Below are positions 34,569-42,874 of a DNA stretch of 64,000 nt, piece by piece; within the stretch, counting starts at the first letter, position 1; each line of letters opens with the position of its first letter. Origin of the DNA: Wandonia haliotis (lineage in GTDB: Bacteria; Bacteroidota; Bacteroidia; Flavobacteriales_D; Crocinitomicaceae); assembly GCF_039523435.1 (NCBI RefSeq), contig NZ_BAAAFH010000011.1:496001-560000 (forward strand), in the 5' to 3' direction. The notes below the pieces were generated by a model. The model ran no database searches, was not told the origin of the DNA, and saw only the letters and a list, made by a program, of their open reading frames with translations. The translations under genes were made by a program, and so were the position numbers.

Positions 34569-35009
34569 TTACTCTCTCATATCAAAATTAAACATCCATT
34601 GCACACCAAATTTATCAGTACAGCTGCCGTAGTAAGCCTGCCAAAATGTTTCCGACAATTCGTGCTCAATAACTCCTCCTTCAGACAACTCTCTGAATAA
34701 CCGTTCTGTTTCTTCTTTCGAATCCGGCTGTAGATTAATATACACATTATTTCCCTGCGTACAATTAAATCCCATTGACTCCGGAGCATCGCTTCCCATC
34801 AACGTAAAGACCCCTCCCATAATAGGAAAAGAGATATGCATTACAAGATCAGCTACTTCTTCCGGAACTGATGGCATTTCATCAGACGGAGGGATTTCTG
34901 AAAATCGATAAATTCCACCATCAAACTCACCTCCGAAAACACTTTTATAAAAAGTAAAAGCTTCTTCTGTTTCTCCCGAAAAATTCAAATACACACTTAC
35001 CGATGCCAT
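34569..35009 (-). CDS. VOC/PhnB-like protein
   Basis: The frame reaches 35039, but the ATG at 35009 is preferred because it begins MASVSVYLNFSGETEEAFTFYKS, the normal start of PhnB-type proteins. The 146 residues form one VOC domain with VMHISFPIMGGVFTLMGSDA and GSCTDKFGVQWMFNFDMRE. Like its two-domain neighbour it belongs to a family often found with SRPBCC proteins. It is the first gene of the cassette and is divergent from the GlxA-type regulator. Confidence 0.87.
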   Translation of the reverse strand: MASVSVYLNFSGETEEAFTFYKSVFGGEFDGGIYRFSEIPPSDEMPSVPEEVADLVMHISFPIMGGVFTLMGSDAPESMGFNCTQGNNVYINLQPDSKEETERLFRELSEGGVIEHELSETFWQAYYGSCTDKFGVQWMFNFDMRE

Positions 35010-35132
35010 AATTATTATTTTTAGTTTACTTAAAATCAACCTACTGCAAACTAACGAAATTAATTACAGACCAAAAACATGTAAAAACGACATATTCTGG
35101 GGGATTTGCGACAAAAAATATATTTTTGAAAA

Positions 35133-36098
35133 ATGAAGCACGTTTCCATACTCATTCCGTATCATGTCAATCTTGCCGGACTGGAAAATCCACGTCAGGG
35201 ATTAACTGAAACTAATGAATACCTTAAATCCATCGGACAACAACCTTTCTTTACTGTAGAATTAGTTGGTCTGGAGAAAGAAATTCACACGAGTAATGGT
35301 CTTTACGCTGTACGGACAGATAAATTAATCTCAGAAATACAACAAACAGATTTAATCATTATTCCACCGGTATCACAGAATATTCAGGAAGCAATTACAC
35401 AGAATCAGGATTTCTACCCCTGGATAGCAAAGCAACATGCTCAGGGAAGTCAGGTAATGAGTTTATGTCTCGGAGCTTTTCTTCTGGCCTGTACTGGACT
35501 TCTGGATGGAAAAAAATGTGTTACACACTGGCGCGCTGCAGATCAGTTCAGGCAATTATTTCCTCAGATTGATCTCGTTTCGGATAAACTTATGACTGAT
35601 GAAGAAGGTATTTATACAGGAGGAGGAGCATTCTCTTCTGCCAACCTGATTCTTTATATCATTGAAAAAATGGTAAATCGCGAAGCAGCAATCTATTGTT
35701 CCAAGATTTTTCAAATTGACGCAGGGCGTACTTCACAATCTCCCTTCATTATTTTCAAAGCTCAAAAAAGTCACAACGACAACGAAATAAAAAAAGCGCA
35801 GGACTTTATTGAAAAAAACTTTAGCGAAACCTTGTCTGTAGAGGAATTAAGTGATTTTGCAGGGCTAGGAAAACGTACTTTTGAAAGACGCTTTAAGAAA
35901 GCTACTGCAAATACGGTAAGAGAGTACATTCAACGCATTAAAATTGAGGCGGCAAAAAAATCTTTTGAATCTGGTTTCAGACAAGTTAATGAAGTAATGT
36001 TTGAAGTGGGTTACAATGATCCTAAAGCCTTCCGTGATGTATTCAGAAAAGTAACCGGATTAACACCTACTGACTATCGGCAACGGTTTATGAAATAA
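35133..36098 (+). CDS. GlxA-family AraC regulator with DJ-1/PfpI domain
   Basis: This 321-residue protein has an N-terminal DJ-1/PfpI-like domain (residues 1 to about 190) with SLCLGAFLLACTGLLDGKK around the nucleophile-elbow Cys. The C-terminal AraC helix-turn-helix (about 220-318) has LSVEELSDFAGLGKRTFERR and VNEVMFEVGYNDPKAFRDVFRKVTG. GlxA-type regulators respond to small metabolites. The gene is divergent from the VOC/SRPBCC/DUF1801 cassette with 123 bases between start codons, so it probably regulates that cassette. Inducer unknown. Confidence 0.9.
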   Translation: MKHVSILIPYHVNLAGLENPRQGLTETNEYLKSIGQQPFFTVELVGLEKEIHTSNGLYAVRTDKLISEIQQTDLIIIPPVSQNIQEAITQNQDFYPWIAKQHAQGSQVMSLCLGAFLLACTGLLDGKKCVTHWRAADQFRQLFPQIDLVSDKLMTDEEGIYTGGGAFSSANLILYIIEKMVNREAAIYCSKIFQIDAGRTSQSPFIIFKAQKSHNDNEIKKAQDFIEKNFSETLSVEELSDFAGLGKRTFERRFKKATANTVREYIQRIKIEAAKKSFESGFRQVNEVMFEVGYNDPKAFRDVFRKVTGLTPTDYRQRFMK

Positions 36099-36194
36099 GA
36101 TAAATTTCACGATTATTGGCCTACTCCAATCGGAGTTGTATTTGTTTTAAAAATAAATTAAACGACAAAAAAAATCGTTTTATCCATTTTTTAT

Positions 36195-36202
36195 TATATT
36201 TG
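36195..36202 (+). promoter_or_regulatory. Candidate -7 box of the ten-gene operon
   Basis: TATATTTG matches the Bacteroidota TAnnTTTG box and lies 127 bases before the first start codon. No convincing TTG is found 19-20 bases upstream, so the assignment is weak. A small AAACGA / TCGTTT hairpin (36160-36165 / 36175-36180) just upstream may be the terminator of the GlxA-type gene. The remainder of 36099-36328 holds no gene I can support. Confidence 0.35.
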
Positions 36203-36328
36203 ATCGCAACTAACAATTACAACTTTATGACACTTATCTTTTATTTGTACTCAAACTTTTTGTTTCGAAAACTTACTTCTTCAAGACTAAACAACCTCTA
36301 TTTTCAATAACCCGTAAATCCTATTATT

Positions 36329-37387
36329 TTGAAACGAGTAATTATTGTATCTATCGGAGAAGCTACTCCGGGAATTGCTAAAGCACTCTCTGAAGCGTTT
36401 AAACTGAACCATGAAATCCTGGTTAAAATGTTATACAATGCACCTACCGTATTTCTGGAAAATGCTGAAGAAGAACTTGCCGAAAAGTCAAAAAGCATGC
36501 TTTCCGAACTCGGACTGGAAGTATTGGTTCAGGATATGTCGGAAGAAGCTCCTGCACCTTCTGCACCTGTTGATATTGCTGTCTATATTGAAAATCCTGC
36601 ACAACTTACGCTCGTCAACAAACAGCTATCGGAATTTCTCGGTTGTAAAGAAAGTGAATCATTACAATTGCTTTTAAACGAGCCCAGTGTTGTTTTAGGT
36701 GGTGTTTCTATGGCTACAGCCGAAAGTCTTCAAAAACGTCTGGAAGCCGAAGTCATGGCCAGTAATCCCAAAACAGATTTGTATACGCTTGAAATAACGG
36801 AAAAAGATCCATCTATACGCTCTGCTATTCTTTCTTTACTGAAAGACCAAAAAGTAGTCATTCAGAAGGATACTGAAAATTGGATCAAAAACATAACGTT
36901 TGAACAGTTAAACACGGTTTTATCGCGTTATAGAACACAGAACGGAATTCGCATTTACAACCAGAGCTTTTCCAGATATACAATCCTGTTAGAGAACTTT
37001 GATCTTAATTCAGAAGAGCAAACTACCTTTCTGAACAAAGAAATAGGCATGCCTGCCGAATCTCTCGCTGAAATTCATGCCAACTTACCCGTAATACTTG
37101 ATGAATCTGTCAACTACAGCATTTTGCAAAAAAAGCTTGCTATATATCAAGAAGCCGGAATTCAATGTACTGAAGAACGCATTCCATTTGGAAAATACAA
37201 AATAGCTATCAGCAATATAACCGATACAGAAAAGACAGGGGAACTATTGGAGAAATTCTTTTCCGGTATACAAATCGGTGAAACAACCCAACGCTGGAAA
37301 GCACCGCTCCCTTTGGACAGTATACTAAGTCGGTTTTTAGAAAAGCAACTGGAGTACATCGGATGCGAAATTGAACACGAATACTAA
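36329..37387 (+). CDS. Five-repeat protein resembling ribosomal L7/L12 C-terminal domain
   Basis: A 352-residue cytoplasmic protein. I read five tandem units of about 65-70 residues, starting near 3, 81, 152, 217 and 290. Each begins with a short strand (VIIVSIG, DIAVYIE, YTLEITE, YTILLEN, YKIAISN), continues with a helix, has a Pro/Leu turn (NAPTVFL, NEPSVVL, NLPVILD, KAPLPLD), then another helix and a final Gly-rich strand (LGLEVLV, AGIQCTEE, IGCEIEHE). This resembles the L7/L12 C-terminal fold. The start is a TTG at 36329, since a stop lies shortly upstream in frame with no ATG. It is the first gene of the ten-gene operon. Role unknown; a multivalent binding scaffold is an inference. Confidence 0.75.
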   Translation: MKRVIIVSIGEATPGIAKALSEAFKLNHEILVKMLYNAPTVFLENAEEELAEKSKSMLSELGLEVLVQDMSEEAPAPSAPVDIAVYIENPAQLTLVNKQLSEFLGCKESESLQLLLNEPSVVLGGVSMATAESLQKRLEAEVMASNPKTDLYTLEITEKDPSIRSAILSLLKDQKVVIQKDTENWIKNITFEQLNTVLSRYRTQNGIRIYNQSFSRYTILLENFDLNSEEQTTFLNKEIGMPAESLAEIHANLPVILDESVNYSILQKKLAIYQEAGIQCTEERIPFGKYKIAISNITDTEKTGELLEKFFSGIQIGETTQRWKAPLPLDSILSRFLEKQLEYIGCEIEHEY

Positions 37388-37399
37388 AAAACAACTAAT

Positions 37400-37960
37400 A
37401 TGAGTTCTACTACCACAAGTAACCTGCATCTGCATGTAGCGGAACAGGGAAAAGTTCTTGCACTGAAAAATGATCACAAGGAAGCTTTACGGCATTACAA
37501 AGAAGCATTAAGAATGTGTCAGAATGATGCTAACTCAGAGGTATTCCTGCAACATTACAGTCTTTGTGCCATGGAGTCTCTCGAACGCATGCAGGCATTT
37601 GAGGATGTTATTGCCTTTTGTGATAAAAGTATTGATTTTTTAACTGAAAAAAAGACGGAAAGAACTGATGAATTATTCCGTAAATACCTTGCATCTCTTT
37701 GGGAACGAAAAGGTATTCAGTATACATTTTTAGAAGATAAACAAGCCGCTGTTTTCGCTTTCGGACAGGCATTGAAAGAAGCAGAAGACTTACTTATGCC
37801 CCTGAGCAAAGAAATGTTATCCTGGTTACAACGCGGTTATACGATAACTGATAAACAAATTCGTGACCTACAAAACAAACATTCGTATTTCACTGTACGA
37901 AAAGAAAATGTCAATGAAAAAATAGCTATTCAGCTCCCGGAAATGATTAACCCCTTTTAA
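37400..37960 (+). CDS. TPR-like helical protein
   Basis: A 186-residue, all-helical cytoplasmic protein. The first half carries tetratricopeptide-like helix pairs: GKVLALKNDHKEALRHYKEA (about 18-37), then YSLCAMESLERMQAFEDVIA. A further pair with KYLASLWERKGIQYTFLEDK and AAVFAFGQALKEAEDLL follows. TPR repeats mediate protein-protein contacts, so an assembly or chaperone role for the following gene products is plausible. It is 12 bases after the L7/L12-like gene and 11 bases before the OmpA-containing paralogue. Confidence 0.78.
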   Translation: MSSTTTSNLHLHVAEQGKVLALKNDHKEALRHYKEALRMCQNDANSEVFLQHYSLCAMESLERMQAFEDVIAFCDKSIDFLTEKKTERTDELFRKYLASLWERKGIQYTFLEDKQAAVFAFGQALKEAEDLLMPLSKEMLSWLQRGYTITDKQIRDLQNKHSYFTVRKENVNEKIAIQLPEMINPF

Positions 37961-37971
37961 ACTAAAAATCT

Positions 37972-39813
37972 ATGAGTAATTTGACTAAATTCAGTGAAGG
38001 TGCTGCCATTCTACAACAAGTGGATGTCAGCGATATCTTCAAAAATCTGGCTTTAGGTATTGCAGAAGCGCAGCAAAAGCTTGATGACAATTCCGTTGCC
38101 CAGGTAATCCGGCTTTCTCAGCAACAAATCAATGGAGTATCACTTCTCCAACTCGGTTTTGCTCCTGTTTTTTATGCATTTCAGTATGCTGACATCAGTG
38201 CCAGCATCAATCTGAAAATGGCTATGAAAGAATCTATGGAATTTGGTTTTGGTTTTGACCTTTCCATTGCTAATAAAAAAGGATACAAAGAGTCAGACCG
38301 CCAGTTTATCAGTGAGAATAATCACGAAGAATTTGCTCAGGAATTTAAAAGTTCCCGCACACTTACTTTTAAAGCCAAAGAAAGAAATACAGTAAAGGTA
38401 GAAAATAAATCTTTCCGTCTGAAAGAAGACCTTCAGGCTCTTCACAGAGTAGAAGATCTGGAAGACAGTATCGTTAGTGAAACATCTGTTGATTATCTTA
38501 TACGTGAAGTACAATCCGAAAGTATTCGTGAAAACAGAAGTGAAGGAATAGATATCTGGTTAGAAGGTGGTTTTATACGTATTGAAGAAGGTCTGGCTTA
38601 CAAGAAAAAGACACTGGGAGTACTAAAAATCAGAGATTACAATGATGATGATGTAGATCTTGAAGGGGACGGTTCGAATGATTTTACTATCTCCGGAAGT
38701 TTCAATGATACAGTTGATCTGGCCCGTACGGAAAATACGGGTACCGTTTATGGAGTCAGACGAGACGGAACCTTCTTCAAATATGATGGTGCAGCATGGG
38801 TTGAAATCAGTAGTACTTTACACTTTCTGCACGACAACATTCGAAATACATCCGGACGCCCCAGGGGTCATGAGGTCGTGTATGGAAGTTCGCTCCGGTA
38901 CGGAACTGAAACTCCGCCGCTCACGCATCACGGAGGGGGAACTTCGTGGGAGAATCATGCAGACCATGCACTAATACATCGGGCTTTACGGGTTATTAAC
39001 CGATACGACTCTTCCGCTGTAATTACGGTTACAGGTTATACAGACGACAGTGGTTCCGTTAGTTACAATGAATCTCTGGCAATGCGAAGAGCAGAATCTG
39101 TAAAGAATCATATTTTCGGAAGTTCTCCTGCTGTTCGAACAGTACAGGGTACTGTCAGCGGTGGTGGAACAACAGATGTTAATAAGCGAAAAGCTACTAT
39201 TACACTGGACGCAGATTATATCGTTTTTATAGATGGAAACATTACAGAGGACGCGACTCCTGAAAAGTCTTCCAGCGGTCCTAATAAATTTATTCATCTT
39301 CAAACAACTCCTGTTGCCAGCGGCTTCCATATTCTGAATGCGAGTTACGGAAATATAGCACTGGAATACACACAAGACTCCAGCTTTGAGCAAATCCTCA
39401 CGTATGTTGGCGAGCAACTTGAACATTATTCTTCCGAAACCCGGGAAAGCAGGCATTATTTCCTTCACAATGAATCTATTATGAAATTTCATCTTTTCTC
39501 GATGGATTCCGAAGATATTTCCATTGATTATTCCAGAGAAGAAAGTCTGGATACCAATGAAACGGAGGATACCTTCATGTCAGGAAAAACAATGAACTCC
39601 TCATCTATGGCACAAGAAACCTTCAAAGATGTTTCAAAAGATAATACGTTTGCTTTAGGAGCCAATGTTGACTTCCGGATGGCAAAACAATTTGAAATGT
39701 CCATGGAAGGAAATGCCTCGATGTCAGCTCGCTTAGTTGCCGTTCCTGCGCCGGAAAGCTTTCTGAACTTTGTACAGAATACTTTCGTTACAACAGATTC
39801 TGATAACGAATAA
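37972..39813 (+). CDS. Paralogue A of an unknown domain family with inserted OmpA-like domain
   Basis: A 613-residue protein with no signal peptide. Residues 20-100 carry the family N-terminal half: GIAEAQQKLDDNS, then LLQLGFAPVFYAF and a beta segment. Residues about 556-605 carry the C-terminal half, with ASMSARLVAVPAPESFL. Between them is an insertion of roughly 450 residues. It includes an OmpA-like peptidoglycan-binding domain at about 330-416 (TGYTDDSGS, NESLAMRRAESV, TVSGGGTTDVNKRKATITL). The arrangement indicates that the domain folds as one unit interrupted by the insertion. It is third in the operon and the largest of the paralogues. Function unknown; attachment to peptidoglycan is plausible if the protein leaves the cytoplasm. 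Confidence 0.8.
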   Translation: MSNLTKFSEGAAILQQVDVSDIFKNLALGIAEAQQKLDDNSVAQVIRLSQQQINGVSLLQLGFAPVFYAFQYADISASINLKMAMKESMEFGFGFDLSIANKKGYKESDRQFISENNHEEFAQEFKSSRTLTFKAKERNTVKVENKSFRLKEDLQALHRVEDLEDSIVSETSVDYLIREVQSESIRENRSEGIDIWLEGGFIRIEEGLAYKKKTLGVLKIRDYNDDDVDLEGDGSNDFTISGSFNDTVDLARTENTGTVYGVRRDGTFFKYDGAAWVEISSTLHFLHDNIRNTSGRPRGHEVVYGSSLRYGTETPPLTHHGGGTSWENHADHALIHRALRVINRYDSSAVITVTGYTDDSGSVSYNESLAMRRAESVKNHIFGSSPAVRTVQGTVSGGGTTDVNKRKATITLDADYIVFIDGNITEDATPEKSSSGPNKFIHLQTTPVASGFHILNASYGNIALEYTQDSSFEQILTYVGEQLEHYSSETRESRHYFLHNESIMKFHLFSMDSEDISIDYSREESLDTNETEDTFMSGKTMNSSSMAQETFKDVSKDNTFALGANVDFRMAKQFEMSMEGNASMSARLVAVPAPESFLNFVQNTFVTTDSDNE

Positions 39814-39828
39814 TAACGAAGAACCAAT

Positions 39829-40287
39829 ATGCCTGCTCTTGACACTGTACAAAACACGTTGACCAACTCTCCCCTGTCAACCATGATTGAAAAAATGGGA
39901 CTTTCCGTTGCGAATGCTCAGGCCGCACTGGATAGTAATTCCATCGAAATGCTAAAAAAAATGGCCACGACCAAACTCACGATTGGAAGTAAAGAAATGA
40001 ATTTGATTAACCTTGGGTTCGTTCCCAGTTTTTACACCTTCACAGAAGCCAGTTTCGAAGCAAAAATGGAATTTTCTCTTTCAGAATCTATCTCTTATGG
40101 TGTATCAGGAGAAGTTTCTGTAAATACAGAAGTTGTTTCAGCCAGTGTCAGTGCTCATTTTGCAAGAAAATTTGAACAATCGGCCTCCGCTTCTTCCAGT
40201 ATTGCAGCCAGAATGGTATCTCTTCCACCTCCTGAAAACCTGATTGAGATGTTGAGAAATCTGGATACAGAAGAAGACAATGCCTGA
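39829..40287 (+). CDS. Paralogue B, minimal form of the shared domain
   Basis: A 152-residue protein that consists almost entirely of the shared domain: the helix LSTMIEKMGLSVANAQAALD, then NLINLGFVPSFYTFTEASFE, and the C-terminal ASSSIAARMVSLPPPENLIE. As the shortest full-length copy it defines the domain at about 140 residues. The beta-rich middle (VSGEVSVNTEVVSASVSAHF) suggests a beta-sandwich. There is no signal peptide. It is 15 bases after paralogue A. Function unknown. Confidence 0.8.
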   Translation: MPALDTVQNTLTNSPLSTMIEKMGLSVANAQAALDSNSIEMLKKMATTKLTIGSKEMNLINLGFVPSFYTFTEASFEAKMEFSLSESISYGVSGEVSVNTEVVSASVSAHFARKFEQSASASSSIAARMVSLPPPENLIEMLRNLDTEEDNA

Positions 40288-40316
40288 ATACTTATAACAA
40301 CATAAAACAATTAACT

Positions 40317-41189
40317 ATGTTTGGAAACAGAAGACCACGGATAGGACAAGAACTCCTGGACGTACCAATGGGCGACATGATTCGCCAAATGGCTTTTGCG
40401 ATTGCTGAAGCCCAGATCCAGTTGGATCAAAACTCAATTGATGTTGCTGAAATGATGGGTGGTTTACGCACCATAACAGATGATTTGGGTAATGTTACTT
40501 TTGAAGATAGTCGTGTCTTTTTCGGGAACGAGCTAGTCCAAATAAATACAGCTATCGCTCTGCATAACAGTAGTGAGGATGTACTATTGAAAAACGAAAT
40601 ACGTAAAGCGCTCGGAGAAGGTAACTACACCCCAAATCTTGAAGTACACACGGATCAAGAAATACCCAAAAACGAAGACATTTCTACAGATGAAGCCCTT
40701 ACTTACAACGGAATGATTTACATCAAAAATGAAGGTGGAACATCAGATCCGGCTACTGCTATATCCTTTGCCAGTTTTCAAATCGCACTAAAAGGATCTA
40801 TTAATCCTTCCAACGAAATCTCACTTCCCCGACGAATTTCTATGATGGAACTGGGCTTTACCCCTACTTTTTATCAATTTGTCGATACAATAATTGAAGT
40901 AAAAATTTCGATTAAGTATACCCAGGAAGGAGAAATCGGTTATTCACGTACCACTAATAATCGTTCTTCTTCTGCGAGTCTGGGAATCGGTTTTGGCCGT
41001 ATTAAAGGTGGAAGATCCGTTCAGACTTCACAGGTTAATGCCACATACTCTCAGAAATATAGCTACTCTGCGGAAGGTTCAAGTCTGTTGCGTACTAAAT
41101 TGGTTCCTATTCCACCACCCGCAGTACTTGAGCAGCGAATTCAAATGATGCTTGAACAGGAAATCATAGATCAGGAAAATTCTAATTAA
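40317..41189 (+). CDS. Paralogue C with insertion after the first helix
   Basis: A 290-residue copy of the shared domain. It begins with LLDVPMGDMIRQMAFAIAEA and ends with SSLLRTKLVPIPPPAVLEQ. Between the first helix and the motif MELGFTPTFYQFVDT lies an extra acidic segment of roughly 120 residues that contains LTYNGMIYIKNEGGTSDPAT. This insertion is unique among the copies. No signal peptide. It is 29 bases after paralogue B and is followed by a hairpin. Function unknown. Confidence 0.78.
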   Translation: MFGNRRPRIGQELLDVPMGDMIRQMAFAIAEAQIQLDQNSIDVAEMMGGLRTITDDLGNVTFEDSRVFFGNELVQINTAIALHNSSEDVLLKNEIRKALGEGNYTPNLEVHTDQEIPKNEDISTDEALTYNGMIYIKNEGGTSDPATAISFASFQIALKGSINPSNEISLPRRISMMELGFTPTFYQFVDTIIEVKISIKYTQEGEIGYSRTTNNRSSSASLGIGFGRIKGGRSVQTSQVNATYSQKYSYSAEGSSLLRTKLVPIPPPAVLEQRIQMMLEQEIIDQENSN

Positions 41190-41202
41190 TTCTATTCATC
41201 AG

Positions 41203-41231
41203 GCAGCTATCTCTTCAGGGATAGCTGCTTT
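41203..41231 (+). terminator. Intra-operon hairpin, possible attenuator
   Basis: GCAGCTATC (41203-41211) pairs perfectly with GATAGCTGC (41220-41228) across an 8-base loop, followed by only TTTAAA. It sits in the one large gap (59 bases) of the operon. With so weak a T tract it may lower rather than end transcription. Confidence 0.5.
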
Positions 41232-41248
41232 AAAGCTCTACCAGTCGT

Positions 41249-41785
41249 ATGCGTAATGTTGGTAAAGAATTACTTAATGCACCTTTTCCCGAATTAATAC
41301 AAACACTTGGTGTCGGTATAGCCGAAGCCCAGTTCGCTCTGGATAAGGTATCTATTCGGATGGCTCAGCTAATGGCTGGTTTTAAACTGGATGAAGAAGA
41401 TAACCTCGTCCGGGATGAAACTTCCCTGATTAAGCTGAAAGAGGGCACCCCCGGTATCAGTTTACTGGCACTCGGTTTTACTCCTACGTTCTATCAGTTT
41501 GTTGAAACACATATAGAACTCAAACTTGCGATCTCTATGAAAACCGAATCCGATGTCGGAGTCAGCTCAAAAGTAAAGGGAACAGCCTGGTCGCCATTCG
41601 GGGTTGTCAGTGCTTCCGTTAATGCGAGTTATTCGCAGAAATACCAGTACGAAGCCAGTGGAAGTTCAGAAATGAGAACAAAACTGGTAACCGTTCCGGC
41701 ACCCCCGATGTTCGAACGACGATTAAAAGAAATCATGGACGAATCTGCTGCAGAAGATCTAAATCCGGATCCGCAACCTGAATAA
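41249..41785 (+). CDS. Paralogue D of the shared domain
   Basis: A 178-residue copy. The N-terminus has LLNAPFPELIQTLGVGIAEA followed by QFALD, then LLALGFTPTFYQFVETHIEL and the C-terminal SSEMRTKLVTVPAPPMFERR. It is close in sequence to paralogue C. A short acidic tail ends DLNPDPQPE. No signal peptide. It is 6 bases upstream of the Lys-rich protein gene. Function unknown. Confidence 0.8.
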   Translation: MRNVGKELLNAPFPELIQTLGVGIAEAQFALDKVSIRMAQLMAGFKLDEEDNLVRDETSLIKLKEGTPGISLLALGFTPTFYQFVETHIELKLAISMKTESDVGVSSKVKGTAWSPFGVVSASVNASYSQKYQYEASGSSEMRTKLVTVPAPPMFERRLKEIMDESAAEDLNPDPQPE

Positions 41786-41791
41786 AATTCT

Positions 41792-42871
41792 ATGGCAAAG
41801 AGTTGGAAAAAAATTATTCAGAAAGATCCTTCCCCTCCTTTGGAAGAAGATTTGTCCTGTGAATTGGTTCAGCCTACTCTTGATGAAATTGCTGCACAGC
41901 ATAAAGAGTTAGAACAATTACTTCAAGAGCGAAAATCACTTGAGGAAGAAATGAATACCCTTATCGACTCGGGTATTTCAAGCGAAGATACTGATCCCAG
42001 ATTTTCCGGAACTATTGAATCTTTTGCAAACAAAAGAAAAGCAGAACAAAAAAGAAGATCTACGAAAGAAAAACTGGAAAAACAGCTGCTTACTAAAAAT
42101 AAGGAGCAGGAAAAATGGGAGCGTAAAAAACAACAACTCAAAGAAAAGGTATACCAACAAAAAAGGCAACTCAAAGATAAAATTGAGTTTCGACAAAAAA
42201 TCAGCCCTCAAAAAGAGAAAGACCTTCCGTTTAACCGACCCGATCATTCAGAAAGATCTCCGGAAAGACAATGGTTTGGTGTAGATTATGAGAAGAGAAA
42301 AAAACAAAACAAAGTTGTTCAAAAAAGAAAGGTACTTGCCCGAAAAGAAAAGACCAAAATTTCTTTTAACCGCCCATCCGAGAAAAAATCACCGGATTTA
42401 TTTGAAATCAGAGATGCAAAGAAATTAAGTCAAAAATTCAGTTTCCCAACCCAAAAAAGATCTGTCAGGCAAGCAGAACAACCACTTAATCGTCCAAAAA
42501 AGAAAAACAATAAAATTCCTTATTTGCGTGTTCGCTCCACTTCGATAAAGGATAAATGGGAGGAAAAACATGATAAAAGAAGAGAAGAACTACAACAACG
42601 AGTTGTTACTCCTCGTGTCATACAAACCTTTGATCCTCCTCTTCGCTCTTTTTATTCGGATAAAAAACCGATAAGTCCAAAGCAGACAACAAAGCCCTCT
42701 GATTGCAAAAGAAAGTTCAAAAAAAGAGAAGATTTCTTTTACGACCAGCAGCGAAAAGAACAATTGAAAGAACAGTCTTTGTTAGCAAAAAGAGCTGAGC
42801 GGGCACAAGAAGAAAAGGAATTTCTAAAGAAAGAAAAATTGAAACTAAAAGTCAAAGAAAAATACAGTTAA
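41792..42871 (+). CDS. Lys/Arg/Glu-rich coiled-coil protein with repeated FNRP motifs
   Basis: A 359-residue, extremely charged protein. A first helical region (about residues 30-135) has dense Lys/Glu/Gln and is a likely coiled coil. The middle region holds the short motif FNRP at 147-150 and 192-195 and LNRP at 232-235, spaced 45 and 40 residues apart, each in a disordered basic context. A second helical region ends the protein. This suggests an extended linker or DNA/RNA- or protein-binding scaffold with repeated docking motifs. It lacks a signal peptide and lies within the operon, with 3 bases to the next gene. No family recognised. Confidence 0.72.
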   Translation: MAKSWKKIIQKDPSPPLEEDLSCELVQPTLDEIAAQHKELEQLLQERKSLEEEMNTLIDSGISSEDTDPRFSGTIESFANKRKAEQKRRSTKEKLEKQLLTKNKEQEKWERKKQQLKEKVYQQKRQLKDKIEFRQKISPQKEKDLPFNRPDHSERSPERQWFGVDYEKRKKQNKVVQKRKVLARKEKTKISFNRPSEKKSPDLFEIRDAKKLSQKFSFPTQKRSVRQAEQPLNRPKKKNNKIPYLRVRSTSIKDKWEEKHDKRREELQQRVVTPRVIQTFDPPLRSFYSDKKPISPKQTTKPSDCKRKFKKREDFFYDQQRKEQLKEQSLLAKRAERAQEEKEFLKKEKLKLKVKEKYS

Positions 42872-42874
42872 ACT

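Noticed and set aside
36116..36310. 64-codon frame before the ten-gene operon
   Set aside because: It covers a promoter-like and hairpin-bearing AT-rich leader and has a composition typical of chance frames.
38986..39492. 168-codon frame antisense to paralogue A
   Set aside because: Antisense to the OmpA-like region with no supporting signals; many Cys and Ser typical of shadow frames.
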